Below, piece by piece: positions 1 through 6,987 of a stretch of DNA of 14,026 nt (positions are counted from its first letter, which is position 1; every line of letters starts with the position of its first letter). This DNA is from Synergistaceae bacterium (GTDB taxonomy: Bacteria; Synergistota; Synergistia; Synergistales; Aminobacteriaceae): positions 1 to 14,026 of the forward strand of contig JAFRSL010000121.1 of assembly GCA_017427625.1 (NCBI GenBank). The letters run 5' to 3'. Under the pieces are notes generated by a model. It had not been told where the DNA came from. It saw only the letters and a list, made by a program, of their open reading frames with translations, and searched no databases. A program made the translations under genes and the position numbers.

Positions 1-759
1 CTTGAGCAGAAGAAAGAAGGCACAGGGAAGTCCGTGTTGATGCGGCTGATTGAGGTCAAACCGGAAAATCTCGGTGGCTTCAAAGCGTTAATCACTCAGG
101 AATTTTCGCGGGCTGTCGCAGAAGTTCCCGGCGCAATGGCAATGTTCGCGACAAGTGAGAAGGGTGAGAGGTCGAACTTCATTCACACTCTTGAAGTTTT
201 CGCGGACGATGAGGCAATGGAGAAGTATACTCAGTCAGAGGAGTATCAATCATTCAGAAAGAAGGCAGACGAAATGACAGAATCACGCAAGGATTTCGAG
301 AACAACCCAGCAAACGTAACACTCAGCGCAAAGGGGCTTCACCTTTCGCCTGACGGGCAGGAACTCAGCTTTTTCCCGCTTGGAAATCCAAACACAGCAT
401 TCGCGCAATACTTCGACGGACAGAGCTACCTAGCCCCAGTTTCAACAGAGCAGGTAGGCATCTTCAACGTAACATTCGAGCCAGGCTGCAGAAATCACTG
501 GCACATTCACCACGCGAAAAACGGAGGCGGACAAATCCTCATCGCCGTTGCAGGACGAGGCTGGTATCAGGAATGGGGGAAGGAAGCAATCGAGATGAAG
601 CCGGGCGATGTCGTCAACATTCCCGCGAACGTAAAGCACTGGCACGGGGCAGCAAAAGATTCATGGTTCCAGCATCTTGCTGTTGAGGTTGCGGGCGAGG
701 AAACGTCGAACGAATGGTGCGAGGCCGTCTCACCGGAAGACTATGCGAAATTGAGGTAA
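1..759 (+). CDS. ABM-domain plus cupin protein (5' end outside window)
   Basis: The frame is open from base 1, so the gene almost certainly starts upstream; GTG at 34 or ATG at 40 are only internal candidates. The first ~95 codons resemble an antibiotic-biosynthesis-monooxygenase (ABM) ferredoxin-like domain, beginning LMRLIEVKPENL. The rest is a single cupin barrel. Its metal-site histidines lie in NHWHIHH (nt 493-513), followed by PGDVVNIPANVKHWH (second cupin motif, nt 601-645). The Glu usual in cupin motif 1 is replaced by Gln (GGGQILI). Relatives often carry a signal peptide, which would lie outside the window. The stop at 757-759 is one base before the next gene's ATG, so the two are an operon. 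The likely role is a small-molecule redox or quinone-modifying protein; the substrate is unknown. The family call is secure, the function is not. Confidence 0.82.
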   Translation, partial: LEQKKEGTGKSVLMRLIEVKPENLGGFKALITQEFSRAVAEVPGAMAMFATSEKGERSNFIHTLEVFADDEAMEKYTQSEEYQSFRKKADEMTESRKDFENNPANVTLSAKGLHLSPDGQELSFFPLGNPNTAFAQYFDGQSYLAPVSTEQVGIFNVTFEPGCRNHWHIHHAKNGGGQILIAVAGRGWYQEWGKEAIEMKPGDVVNIPANVKHWHGAAKDSWFQHLAVEVAGEETSNEWCEAVSPEDYAKLR

Positions 760-760
760 C

Positions 761-1522
761 ATGATGAGAAAAATATTGCTGGGAGTGATTGCAGTTATGG
801 TGATGAGTGCAGTAGCGTTTGGAAGCGTTGAGGAGTTCAGGAAGACAGACCCGGAATTTTCGGAGTTCTTCGGGAATTTCGCTGGAATTGAAGTGCCGTC
901 GCAGTCGAAACTTGATCCGCGTACAAGGTACATGGCCATCGTTGCAACTTTGATGGGCTGCCAGGGTGTTGACGAGTTCAAGGCGATTTTGCCTGAAGCA
1001 CTCGAAGCTGGACTCAAACCGTCAGAAATCAAGGAAGTAATCTATCAGGGTACGGCGTATCTCGGAATCGGAAGGACTCGCCCGTTCCTCAAAGCCGCGA
1101 ATGAAATTTTTGCGGAGAAAGGAATAACTCTGCCATTAGCCCCGGCGTCAACAACAACTCCAGAAAACAGAATCGAGAAGGGCAACGATGCTCAGGTTGA
1201 GATATTCGGCGCGGGAATGAAGGGTTTTCAGAACGCAGGGCCTGAAGAAACCCGCCACATTAACCGCTGGCTTGCGGGTAACTGCTTCGGTGATTACTAC
1301 ACGCGAAAAGGCCTCACTCTCAGGGAGCGCGAGATGATTACATTTTGCTACATTGCGGCTCAAGGGGGCTGCGAGCCTCAGCTCACGGCTCACGCAAAAG
1401 GCAATATGAACATGGGCAACGACAAAGCGTTCTTGCTTGACGTTGTATCGCAGTGCGTTCCTTACATCGGCTACCCCCGAAGCCTCAACGCTATAACATG
1501 CATCAACAAGGCGGCGGAATAA
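761..1522 (+). CDS. Exported carboxymuconolactone decarboxylase-family protein, two CMD domains
   Basis: The 253-residue product begins with a signal peptide (MMRKILLGVIAVMVMSAVAF, residues 1-20). Two tandem CMD-type helical domains follow. The first is at about 45-115 (LDPRTRYMAIVATLMGCQG, then LKPSEIKEVIYQ). The second is at about 150-250, with the typical LTLREREMITFCYIAAQGGC and a conserved His in QLTAHAKG. The CxxC of AhpD-type peroxidase relatives is not visible; each domain has a single GC instead, so a classical disulfide peroxidase mechanism is not supported. GAGG just before the ATG (in the preceding gene's last codons) serves as ribosome binding site. ATG at 764 is an equally possible start. 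The TAA shares two bases with the next gene's ATG (TAATG), implying translational coupling. It is probably a periplasmic or secreted partner of the cupin and flavodoxin proteins. Confidence 0.85.
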   Translation: MMRKILLGVIAVMVMSAVAFGSVEEFRKTDPEFSEFFGNFAGIEVPSQSKLDPRTRYMAIVATLMGCQGVDEFKAILPEALEAGLKPSEIKEVIYQGTAYLGIGRTRPFLKAANEIFAEKGITLPLAPASTTTPENRIEKGNDAQVEIFGAGMKGFQNAGPEETRHINRWLAGNCFGDYYTRKGLTLREREMITFCYIAAQGGCEPQLTAHAKGNMNMGNDKAFLLDVVSQCVPYIGYPRSLNAITCINKAAE

Positions 1523-2871
1523 TGAGACTGGTAATCATACTTGCGGTTCTGGCCATGATGTCAAGCTGTGCATTTGCGGATGAAATGGTGAGCGTAAAGG
1601 GTGGGAAGTTCCTAATGGGGAGCCCTGAGTCAGAGAACTGGCGGAGCGATGATGAGCTTCAGCATGAGGTTACGGTCGGAGACTTCATGATTTCACCGCG
1701 CGAAGTTACGCAGGGTGAGTACATGGCACTCGTGAACGGCAACCCTTCAACCTTCACCGGCGACGATCTTCCCGTCGAAAACGTAACGTGGCTTGAGGCT
1801 GTCATGTTCTGCAACGTTAAGAGCGAGGCCGAAGGATTGACTCCAGTCTACAAGATTGACGGGGCAAAAGTAACGTGGGACTTGTCTGCTGACGGCTATC
1901 GTCTTCCAACCGAAGCTGAATGGGAATACGCCTGCCGTGCCGGAACGTCGACCCCCTTCAACCTTGAACACTCAATCGGTGCTGAAGAAGCGAATTTCTA
2001 CGGGCATTACCCCTATGAGATCGAGGAGAATTATTTCTCACAGCACAAGCTCACGACGAAGCCCGGAATTTATCGAGGCACTACGGTTGAAACCGGTCAG
2101 TTCACGCCCAACAAGCTCGGACTCTATGACATGCACGGGAATGTAGGCGAATGGTGCTGGGACATCTACGCGCCATATGACGTTTCGGCAAAGGTCAACC
2201 CCACAGGGCCGGAGTCAGGAACTCGTCGGGTTAATCGCGGCGGAGGCTGGAACGATTTTGCCAAGAACATGAGGAGTGCCTACCGTGCTGCTGCTCCCCA
2301 AGAACGAAGGCTCTACAACGTTGGCTTCAGGCTTGCTCGCGGTGCTGTTGGGACGGGGCTTGTAACGTCTCAGGCAATGCAGGAGTCTCGCGGAACTGGG
2401 AAGAAAGTCCTGATTGCGTATTTCACGTGGAGCGGTAACACTCAGGGTATAGCCTACGAGATTCAGAAGCAGACGGGCGCGGAGATTTTCGAGATTACGC
2501 CTGAGAAGCCGTACTCTGAGAACTACAACACTGTACTCCGTGAGGCACAGAGAGATCAGCACAGGCGGGCGCGTCCGAAACTTCGGGGGCGTGTGAAGGA
2601 CTTCGCGGACTATGACGTGATTATGCTGGGCTATCCGAACTGGTGGGCGAGTATTCCTGCACCTGTCGCGACGTTCCTTGAGGATTATGACTTCAGCGGG
2701 AAAACGATAATGCCTTTCTGCTCACATGGAGGCGGACGCTTCGGGCAGAGTCTCACGGCAATAGCGAAACTCGCTCCCAATGCCGTAATCACCGATGGAC
2801 TTTCTGTGCATTATTCGGGTGGCGGAAGACTCAAGGACGACATAGCTGACTGGCTCGCAAGATCAAGATAG
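1522..2871 (+). CDS. Exported SUMF1-like domain fused to flavodoxin
   Basis: I chose ATG 1522 because it overlaps the previous stop, follows GGCGGCGGA and opens a signal peptide (MRLVIILAVLAMMSSCAFA|DE), giving 449 residues. An in-frame start at 1453 would bury that peptide. Residues ~22-275 are a formylglycine-generating-enzyme (SUMF1) fold: MVSVKGGKFLMGS, YRLPTEAEWEYACRAGT, GLYDMHGNVGEWCWD and RVNRGGGW (236-243), closing with NVGFRLAR. The active-site cysteine pair of true FGE, which lies after RGGSW, is absent (RSAYRAAAPQERRLYNVGF), so sulfatase activation is unlikely. Residues ~292-449 are a flavodoxin with the FMN phosphate loop TWSGNT (302-307) and GYPNWWASIPAPV. A flavodoxin behind a Sec signal is unusual: it must fold and bind FMN outside the cytoplasm, or the signal is misread. 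It is the last gene of the cupin-CMD operon. Confidence 0.88.
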   Translation: MRLVIILAVLAMMSSCAFADEMVSVKGGKFLMGSPESENWRSDDELQHEVTVGDFMISPREVTQGEYMALVNGNPSTFTGDDLPVENVTWLEAVMFCNVKSEAEGLTPVYKIDGAKVTWDLSADGYRLPTEAEWEYACRAGTSTPFNLEHSIGAEEANFYGHYPYEIEENYFSQHKLTTKPGIYRGTTVETGQFTPNKLGLYDMHGNVGEWCWDIYAPYDVSAKVNPTGPESGTRRVNRGGGWNDFAKNMRSAYRAAAPQERRLYNVGFRLARGAVGTGLVTSQAMQESRGTGKKVLIAYFTWSGNTQGIAYEIQKQTGAEIFEITPEKPYSENYNTVLREAQRDQHRRARPKLRGRVKDFADYDVIMLGYPNWWASIPAPVATFLEDYDFSGKTIMPFCSHGGGRFGQSLTAIAKLAPNAVITDGLSVHYSGGGRLKDDIADWLARSR

Positions 2872-2901
2872 CAAACTTCAGCAAAGAGAATGTAGAATAG
2901 T

Positions 2902-2940
2902 AACCGTATCCGTGAAATTTGCGGGTGCGGTTAATTTTTT
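2902..2940 (+). terminator. Rho-independent terminator of the cupin-CMD-SUMF1/flavodoxin operon
   Basis: A 12-bp stem AACCGTATCCGT / GCGGGTGCGGTT around the loop GAAATTT is followed by AATTTTTT. Three pairs are U-G wobbles, each with U in the left arm and G in the right arm, so the complementary strand would form a weaker hairpin. It lies 30 bases after the SUMF1-flavodoxin stop codon. Confidence 0.85.
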
Positions 2941-2955
2941 GGGAGTGATATGTGA

Positions 2956-3663
2956 ATGGTAAGCGGAATTTTCAGGTTCATGTACTCATCAGGAGCGTTG
3001 AAATATTTGGGGGCTTTCCTATGGGGCATCGCAAGCGTTCTTATAAGCCCTTGCGGAATAAGCCTAGTCCCTCTAGTCGTGGGATATGTCGCAAACACTG
3101 ACACCCCTTCACATTGGCGGGCGTTCAAGATTTCGTGTGCTTTCTGTCTCGGCGTAATCATAAACCTCTCACTCGTAGCGTTCGTAACGTCAAGCATCGG
3201 TGCACTCTTGGGGGGCTACGAGAGATTCCTGACGCTTATAACTGCGGGGGTCTTCATCGTAATGGGGCTTCAGATTATGGGAGTGATAAGGCTGAAGTTC
3301 TTTGCTTTTGATTCACGCATAAAGGGCACAGAGTCTCAGAACATGAAGGGTGCGGTGATTCTCGGAATATTGTCGGGACTTGCAATAGGGCCGTGCAACA
3401 TCGCGTATGTCAGTCCGGTTTTGTCGCTTGCAATGTCAGAGGCTTCGGGCGGAATTGTGGGGGCTGTAATGCTGGTTATGTGCTATGCGCTGGGGTATTG
3501 CGCAGTTCTTGTGGGTTCGGGGACGTTTGCGCAGATATTCTCGGAGTTCCTTCACAGCGGGGAGGACAGTATATTGTCGTGGATGGTGAGGGCGGTGAAT
3601 ATTCTCTGCGGGACTGCGCTGATCATCGGAGGGATTTATCTCATCACAGAAGTAAGATTCTAA
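2956..3663 (+). CDS. ccdA: CcdA/DsbD-type transmembrane thiol-electron transporter
   Basis: A 235-residue protein, almost entirely hydrophobic, with about six membrane helices in two similar halves. Each half carries the cysteine expected of the CcdA/DsbD transmembrane fold: SPCG (Cys33) and GPCN (Cys147). In this family the pair passes electrons from cytoplasmic thioredoxin to periplasmic thiol proteins, for cytochrome c maturation or disulfide reduction. Extra cysteines (Cys61, Cys64) follow helix 1. No thioredoxin-like domain is attached and no cytochrome-maturation gene is adjacent, so the acceptor is unknown. The start is ATG 2956 with GGGAG at 2941-2945; an ATG-TGA dead-end at 2950 can be ignored. 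It is monocistronic, with terminators on both sides. Given the exported redox proteins just upstream, supplying reductant to the cell envelope is a reasonable inference. Confidence 0.85.
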   Translation: MVSGIFRFMYSSGALKYLGAFLWGIASVLISPCGISLVPLVVGYVANTDTPSHWRAFKISCAFCLGVIINLSLVAFVTSSIGALLGGYERFLTLITAGVFIVMGLQIMGVIRLKFFAFDSRIKGTESQNMKGAVILGILSGLAIGPCNIAYVSPVLSLAMSEASGGIVGAVMLVMCYALGYCAVLVGSGTFAQIFSEFLHSGEDSILSWMVRAVNILCGTALIIGGIYLITEVRF

Positions 3664-3678
3664 AGAATGAATTTCCGG

Positions 3679-3713
3679 GATACCTTCAGTGAAGAAGCTG
3701 GGGGTGTCTTTTT
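3679..3713 (+). terminator. Rho-independent terminator after the CcdA-like gene
   Basis: An 11-bp stem GATACCTTCAG / CTGGGGGTGTC with loop TGAAGAAG is followed by TTTTT. Three U-G wobbles again have the G in the right arm. It ends just before the promoter proposed for the first ankyrin gene. Confidence 0.85.
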
Positions 3714-3714
3714 A

Positions 3715-3725
3715 TGTGCTAATAT
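3715..3725 (+). promoter_or_regulatory. Candidate extended -10 promoter of the first ankyrin gene
   Basis: TGTGCTAATAT resembles an extended -10 (TRTGnTATAAT). The 13 bases TGTGCTAATATTA recur with one change (C to A) at 6706-6718, upstream of the small antitoxin-like gene, which supports a promoter role. No convincing -35 is seen. TATAAC at 3738-3743 is a weaker alternative. The ribosome binding site GGAGG at 3746-3750 follows. Confidence 0.4.
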
Positions 3726-3756
3726 TACGGCAAACTCTATAACATGGAGGCTCTAA

Positions 3757-5535
3757 ATGTCAGACTATGACCCCTTGCTCACAATGTCAGCCCTAAACAT
3801 GGCCGTTGTCTCACTTCACCGCATAACTTCATCGGGCGACAGGCTGATACTTGACCGCGAATATGACAGCATCATCAACAATCTCAGAATGGGCGAGATC
3901 AACGCTGACCCTGAACTCACGAGCCTATATCAAGAGATTGTCCGCGTTATTCACAAAGGAAAGCTGAGAGATGACATCAGGGCAACAATAAACAAAGCCG
4001 ACTCGGAAAAGAAGCACAAGAGCATCAAGGAAATCATCACAGGAAATGTGTTAAAGAGTTTCAGCACGAATCCTTTGAAGTGGCTCGGAAAATTAGCCAT
4101 GTCGTCAGCGTCAGAATACTTCAGTCAGCAAAAGGAAACCGAGACTCTCACACAGAATAATAATGACGGTCAACTCAGGCTCAAACATGATGAACTCGAT
4201 GAATATGATGAACTTCAGCGCAAATTGCTGGGTTCGTCATGGAGCCTTCTTCGACAGTACCAGCTCCCCGACAGTTACAGGCTCACGCAGAACGCTCTGA
4301 TGAAATTCTCATCGGCCATGAAAGAGGCTGAACCGTCAAAGCGTCAGAGAATGATGAAGTATCTTGAGGGCGATTTTGCTATGTACGCGCCTTACTGGTT
4401 CTACCGTGCTAAGGCGGCTAACGAGGCCGGATTTTCCGATGAGGCGGGAAGTTATTTCGCAAAGTTCGGGGAAGTCTGGCGGCCTGTTCTGAGGAAAGAC
4501 CCATACAGAGCTGAGGCCATGAAGTACAGAATTGAGGGGCTTATGCGTTCGGGGGTAACTCAGAACAACACGGGGGAGATTCTGAAGTGTCTTTCTGAGA
4601 TGAGAGCGAATACGGAGCTTGAGGACTGGGCGAACAATATTTTTGCCGGAATGGTGTACTTCACGCTTGGCGACAAGGAGAAAGCCATCGACTGCGTGAT
4701 GTGCAATGTTGATTTTGGGTTTGAGTGCGAGGTGAGCGGGAAGGTTCTTGAGTATATGACAACAGGCAAACTTCCGCCAGAAAATCCAGATGCAATTCCC
4801 GTGAAATCTCCTGAGCCTCCGAAAGTCGAACCGCCAAAGCCTGAGCCATTGCCGGAGAAGTTGCCCGAACCTCAGCCGAAAGCGCAGGAGACACCATCAA
4901 CGCCAAAGCCTCAACGTCCGCCAATGAGCGATGATGAATTTGATGTTGATTTTGTAAAACTCTGCGAATCAGGTGATGCCAAGAAAGTTGAAGATGCCAT
5001 AATAAATGGAGCTAATGTCAACGCTAGGGGCAATTACGGCGATACGGCTTTAATGTCGGCAGCAAGGGAAGGCCACACGGAAACTGCAGAATTACTCCTG
5101 AAGCACGGAGCCGATGTCAACGTTAAACACACGTCCGGCTATACGGCTTTGTGGAAAGCAGTATTTAACGGCCACACGAAAACTGTAGAATTGCTCCTGA
5201 AGCATGGGGCTGATGCCAACGATAATGCCGACACAACAGCTTTAATGTGGGCGGCATGTAGCGGTAACACAGAAGTCGCAGAATCACTCCTGAAGCACGG
5301 CGCAGATATCAACGCTAAGGACAATGACGGCTGTACGGCTTTAATGAAAGTATCAAGGGGAGGCGAAGTAAAGACCGCAGAACTACTTCTGAAGTACGGT
5401 GCTGATATCAACGTCAAGAACAATAAAGGCAAGACGGCTTTGGATCTGGCAAAACGCGGGGACAATACGGAGATTGTTCAGCTCCTCCGTGCTCATGGAG
5501 CGAAAGAAGGACTACTCGGTCGTCTGTTCGGCTAA
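3757..5535 (+). CDS. Ankyrin-repeat protein with an N-terminal domain of unknown function
   Basis: 592 residues in three parts. Residues 1-338 form a largely helical domain that I do not recognise. It aligns along its length with the Sel1 protein gene at 12101; shared stretches include ALNMAVVS, SSWSLLRQYQLPDSYR, PYWFYRAKAA, FGEVWRPVLRKDP and WANNIFAGMVYFTLG, the last part looking TPR-like. Residues ~340-389 are a Pro/Glu/Lys-rich linker. Residues ~395-592 hold about six ankyrin repeats (consensus GxTALMxAAxxGHTETAELLLKHGADVNAK, here broken by x), ending in EGLLGRLFG. No signal peptide or clear membrane helix is seen, so it is probably cytoplasmic; its paralog at 12101 has a signal peptide. 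The start is ATG 3757 with GGAGG six bases upstream. Ankyrin domains bind other proteins; the partner is unknown. An effector role is possible, but nothing in the sequence demonstrates it. Confidence 0.9.
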   Translation: MSDYDPLLTMSALNMAVVSLHRITSSGDRLILDREYDSIINNLRMGEINADPELTSLYQEIVRVIHKGKLRDDIRATINKADSEKKHKSIKEIITGNVLKSFSTNPLKWLGKLAMSSASEYFSQQKETETLTQNNNDGQLRLKHDELDEYDELQRKLLGSSWSLLRQYQLPDSYRLTQNALMKFSSAMKEAEPSKRQRMMKYLEGDFAMYAPYWFYRAKAANEAGFSDEAGSYFAKFGEVWRPVLRKDPYRAEAMKYRIEGLMRSGVTQNNTGEILKCLSEMRANTELEDWANNIFAGMVYFTLGDKEKAIDCVMCNVDFGFECEVSGKVLEYMTTGKLPPENPDAIPVKSPEPPKVEPPKPEPLPEKLPEPQPKAQETPSTPKPQRPPMSDDEFDVDFVKLCESGDAKKVEDAIINGANVNARGNYGDTALMSAAREGHTETAELLLKHGADVNVKHTSGYTALWKAVFNGHTKTVELLLKHGADANDNADTTALMWAACSGNTEVAESLLKHGADINAKDNDGCTALMKVSRGGEVKTAELLLKYGADINVKNNKGKTALDLAKRGDNTEIVQLLRAHGAKEGLLGRLFG

Positions 5536-5541
5536 ACTGCA
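5493..5541 (+). repeat. 3'-end repeat, copy 1 (end of first ankyrin gene)
   Basis: These 49 bases, covering the last ~13 codons, the TAA stop and six bases beyond it, match 6643-6691 at 47 positions. Identity that continues past the stop codon points to DNA duplication rather than protein-level convergence. Confidence 0.85.
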
Positions 5542-5588
5542 AACGGCAAGCGGAAATTTTATGTGCCTCTGAAAATTCATCACTAATG

Positions 5589-5635
5589 TATAATGCAGCC
5601 AATGAATTTTCAAGGCCAACGGAGGATTTATGATC
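5589..5635 (+). promoter_or_regulatory. Promoter -10 and leader of the second ankyrin gene, a copy of the rpmB leader
   Basis: TATAAT at 5589-5594 is a consensus -10, and GGAGG at 5621-5625 is the ribosome binding site. From TATAAT through ATGG the 51 bases align without gaps to 6941-6991 upstream of rpmB, with 43 identical. The alignment places the start at ATG 5636, ten bases after GGAGG as in rpmB, rather than ATG 5630, which would leave only four. No clear -35 is seen. Confidence 0.7.
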
Positions 5636-6685
5636 ATGGAAAATTGGGCGGATTTAATCTTGTCAGCATTGCAAGGGCACACGGAAAGTGATGATGAATT
5701 TCTTGAAATCTGCAAGTCCGGCGATACTGGGAAAATTGAGGCGTCAATCATTGAGGGCGCAAATGTCAACGCTAGGGACGATGATGGTTTGACGGTTTTG
5801 ATGTTGGCAGCAAGGTACGGCAGAGCAGAAACCGCAGAATTGCTCCTGAAGCATGGGGCTGATGTCAATGCTAGAGAAATCAAGGGCTGGACTGTTTTAA
5901 TGAAAGCAGCGAGAAGCGGCCTCACAGAACTCCTGAACAACACGATTGATGTCAACGCTGAGAAGTTTATCGGCGGGACGGCTTTAATGGAAGCAGCAAG
6001 TAACGGTCACGCAGACGTAACGGAAGTTCTCCTGAAACATGGCGCAGATGTCAATGCTAAGGGCGATTTCGGCTATACGGCTTTAATGGAGGCAGCAAGA
6101 GGGAGCTTAATAATAGCAGCGAGTGGGTACTATGCAAAAACAGCAGAAATTCTCCTGAAACACGGTGCTGATGTAAACGCTAAGAGTGATACCGGATTGA
6201 CGGCTTTAATGGAGGCAGCGAGTAAGGGCCAGGCAGAAACTGCAGAATTGCTCATAAATCATGGGGCTGATGTAAACGCTAAGAACAACTATGGTGAGAC
6301 GGCTTTAATGATGGCAAGCTACCACGAAGAGATCACAGAATTGCTCCTTAAGTATGGAGCTGATGTTAACGCCAGGGACAATAAAGGCAAGACAGCTTTA
6401 ATGGAGGCAGCAGACCATGAAGACGTAGCAGAAATTCTCCTGAAGCACGGGGCTGATATCAACGCTAAGGACAATGACGGCGGGACGGCTTTAATGGAGG
6501 CAGCAAAGCATGGCGACACAGAATCGGCAGAAATATTGCTGAAGTACAGGGCTGATGTTAACGCTAAGGACAACAAAGGCAAAACGGCTTTGAAGTGGGC
6601 AAAACACAATAAACATAATGAAGTTGCTCAACTACTCCGAAATCATGGAGCAAAAGAAGGGCTACTCGGTCGTCTGTTCGGCTAA
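5636..6685 (+). CDS. Ankyrin-repeat protein, repeats only
   Basis: 349 residues, nearly all ankyrin repeats (about ten). The first partial unit (SDDEFLEICKSGDTGKIEA) matches the start of the ankyrin part of the gene at 3757, so this protein resembles that module without its N-terminal domain and linker. Repeat 2 of the main array is shortened (SGLTELLNNTIDVNAEK). Repeat 4 carries a ~9-residue insertion (SLIIAASGYYAK). Two later repeats lack a few residues after TALM. The end EGLLGRLFG is identical to that of the upstream protein. There is no signal peptide or membrane segment. ATG 5636 was chosen over ATG 5630 from the spacing to GGAGG and the match with the rpmB leader. It is probably a protein-binding scaffold; partner unknown. 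High DNA similarity between units makes repeat gain and loss likely. Confidence 0.88.
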   Translation: MENWADLILSALQGHTESDDEFLEICKSGDTGKIEASIIEGANVNARDDDGLTVLMLAARYGRAETAELLLKHGADVNAREIKGWTVLMKAARSGLTELLNNTIDVNAEKFIGGTALMEAASNGHADVTEVLLKHGADVNAKGDFGYTALMEAARGSLIIAASGYYAKTAEILLKHGADVNAKSDTGLTALMEAASKGQAETAELLINHGADVNAKNNYGETALMMASYHEEITELLLKYGADVNARDNKGKTALMEAADHEDVAEILLKHGADINAKDNDGGTALMEAAKHGDTESAEILLKYRADVNAKDNKGKTALKWAKHNKHNEVAQLLRNHGAKEGLLGRLFG

Positions 6686-6691
6686 ACTGCA
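6643..6691 (+). repeat. 3'-end repeat, copy 2 (end of second ankyrin gene)
   Basis: Partner of 5493-5541, with 47 of 49 bases identical, including the TAA stop and six bases after it. The sequences diverge immediately beyond this point. Confidence 0.85.
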
Positions 6692-6705
6692 CGAACGCTC
6701 GTGGC

Positions 6706-6716
6706 TGTGATAATAT
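6706..6716 (+). promoter_or_regulatory. Candidate extended -10 promoter of the antitoxin-like gene
   Basis: TGTGATAATAT matches 3715-3725 at all but one base. It sits just upstream of the ribosome binding site GGAGAGG (6723-6729), implying a very short leader. No -35 is evident. Confidence 0.35.
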
Positions 6717-6736
6717 TATTTCAGGAGAGGTGAAAA

Positions 6737-6883
6737 ATGACATACGATGCTGATATAACGGTGAGAATCGACAGCGGTGTAAAGCGTGAGACTCTAATGG
6801 CTATTGAGGAAGCTTTGAACGATAATGATTTTCACGGCCCTTTTTACAGCGTTGAAGAGCTAATGAAGGACCTCGACGACTAA
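6737..6883 (+). CDS. Small RelB/DinJ-like antitoxin (orphan)
   Basis: A 48-codon gene, MTYDADITVRIDSGVKRETL through SVEELMKDLDD, with a strong ribosome binding site (GGAGAGG) seven bases before the ATG. The start ITVRIDSGVKRE resembles the ribbon-helix-helix strand of RelB/DinJ antitoxins. The acidic end GPFYSVEELMKDLDD resembles their toxin-binding tail. Typical members have about 80-95 residues, so the middle of the usual fold seems missing. No toxin gene follows: the next gene is rpmB and the 104 bases between hold no RelE-like frame. It may be a reduced antitoxin, a remnant, or a chance small protein. The family call rests on short motifs only. Codon use and the ribosome binding site argue that it is translated. 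Confidence 0.6.
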   Translation: MTYDADITVRIDSGVKRETLMAIEEALNDNDFHGPFYSVEELMKDLDD

Positions 6884-6940
6884 ATCGTAAAAAGAAATCT
6901 CCCTGTCTCCAATGGCAAGGCTATTTTCGTCTGTCAATGC

Positions 6941-6987
6941 TATAATACAGCCTATGAATTTTCACAATCATCGGAGGATTTATCATC
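6941..6987 (+). promoter_or_regulatory. rpmB promoter -10 and leader
   Basis: TATAAT at 6941-6946 is a consensus -10, and CGGAGG at 6972-6977 is the ribosome binding site ten bases before the rpmB ATG. The segment is duplicated upstream of the second ankyrin gene (5589-5639). No convincing -35 element is seen at the usual distance. Confidence 0.65.

Noticed and set aside
1453..1521. Upstream in-frame start for the SUMF1-flavodoxin gene
   Set aside because: It would add 23 residues before a clear signal peptide and overlap the CMD gene; ATG 1522 has a ribosome binding site and TAATG coupling.
1747..2562. Minus-strand frames at 1747-1971 and 2215-2562
   Set aside because: They are shadows of the SUMF1-flavodoxin gene, with no motifs and no ribosome binding sites.
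4930..6650. Regularly spaced ~99-base repeats resembling an array
   Set aside because: They are coding ankyrin units without constant repeat/unique spacer alternation, so not CRISPR.
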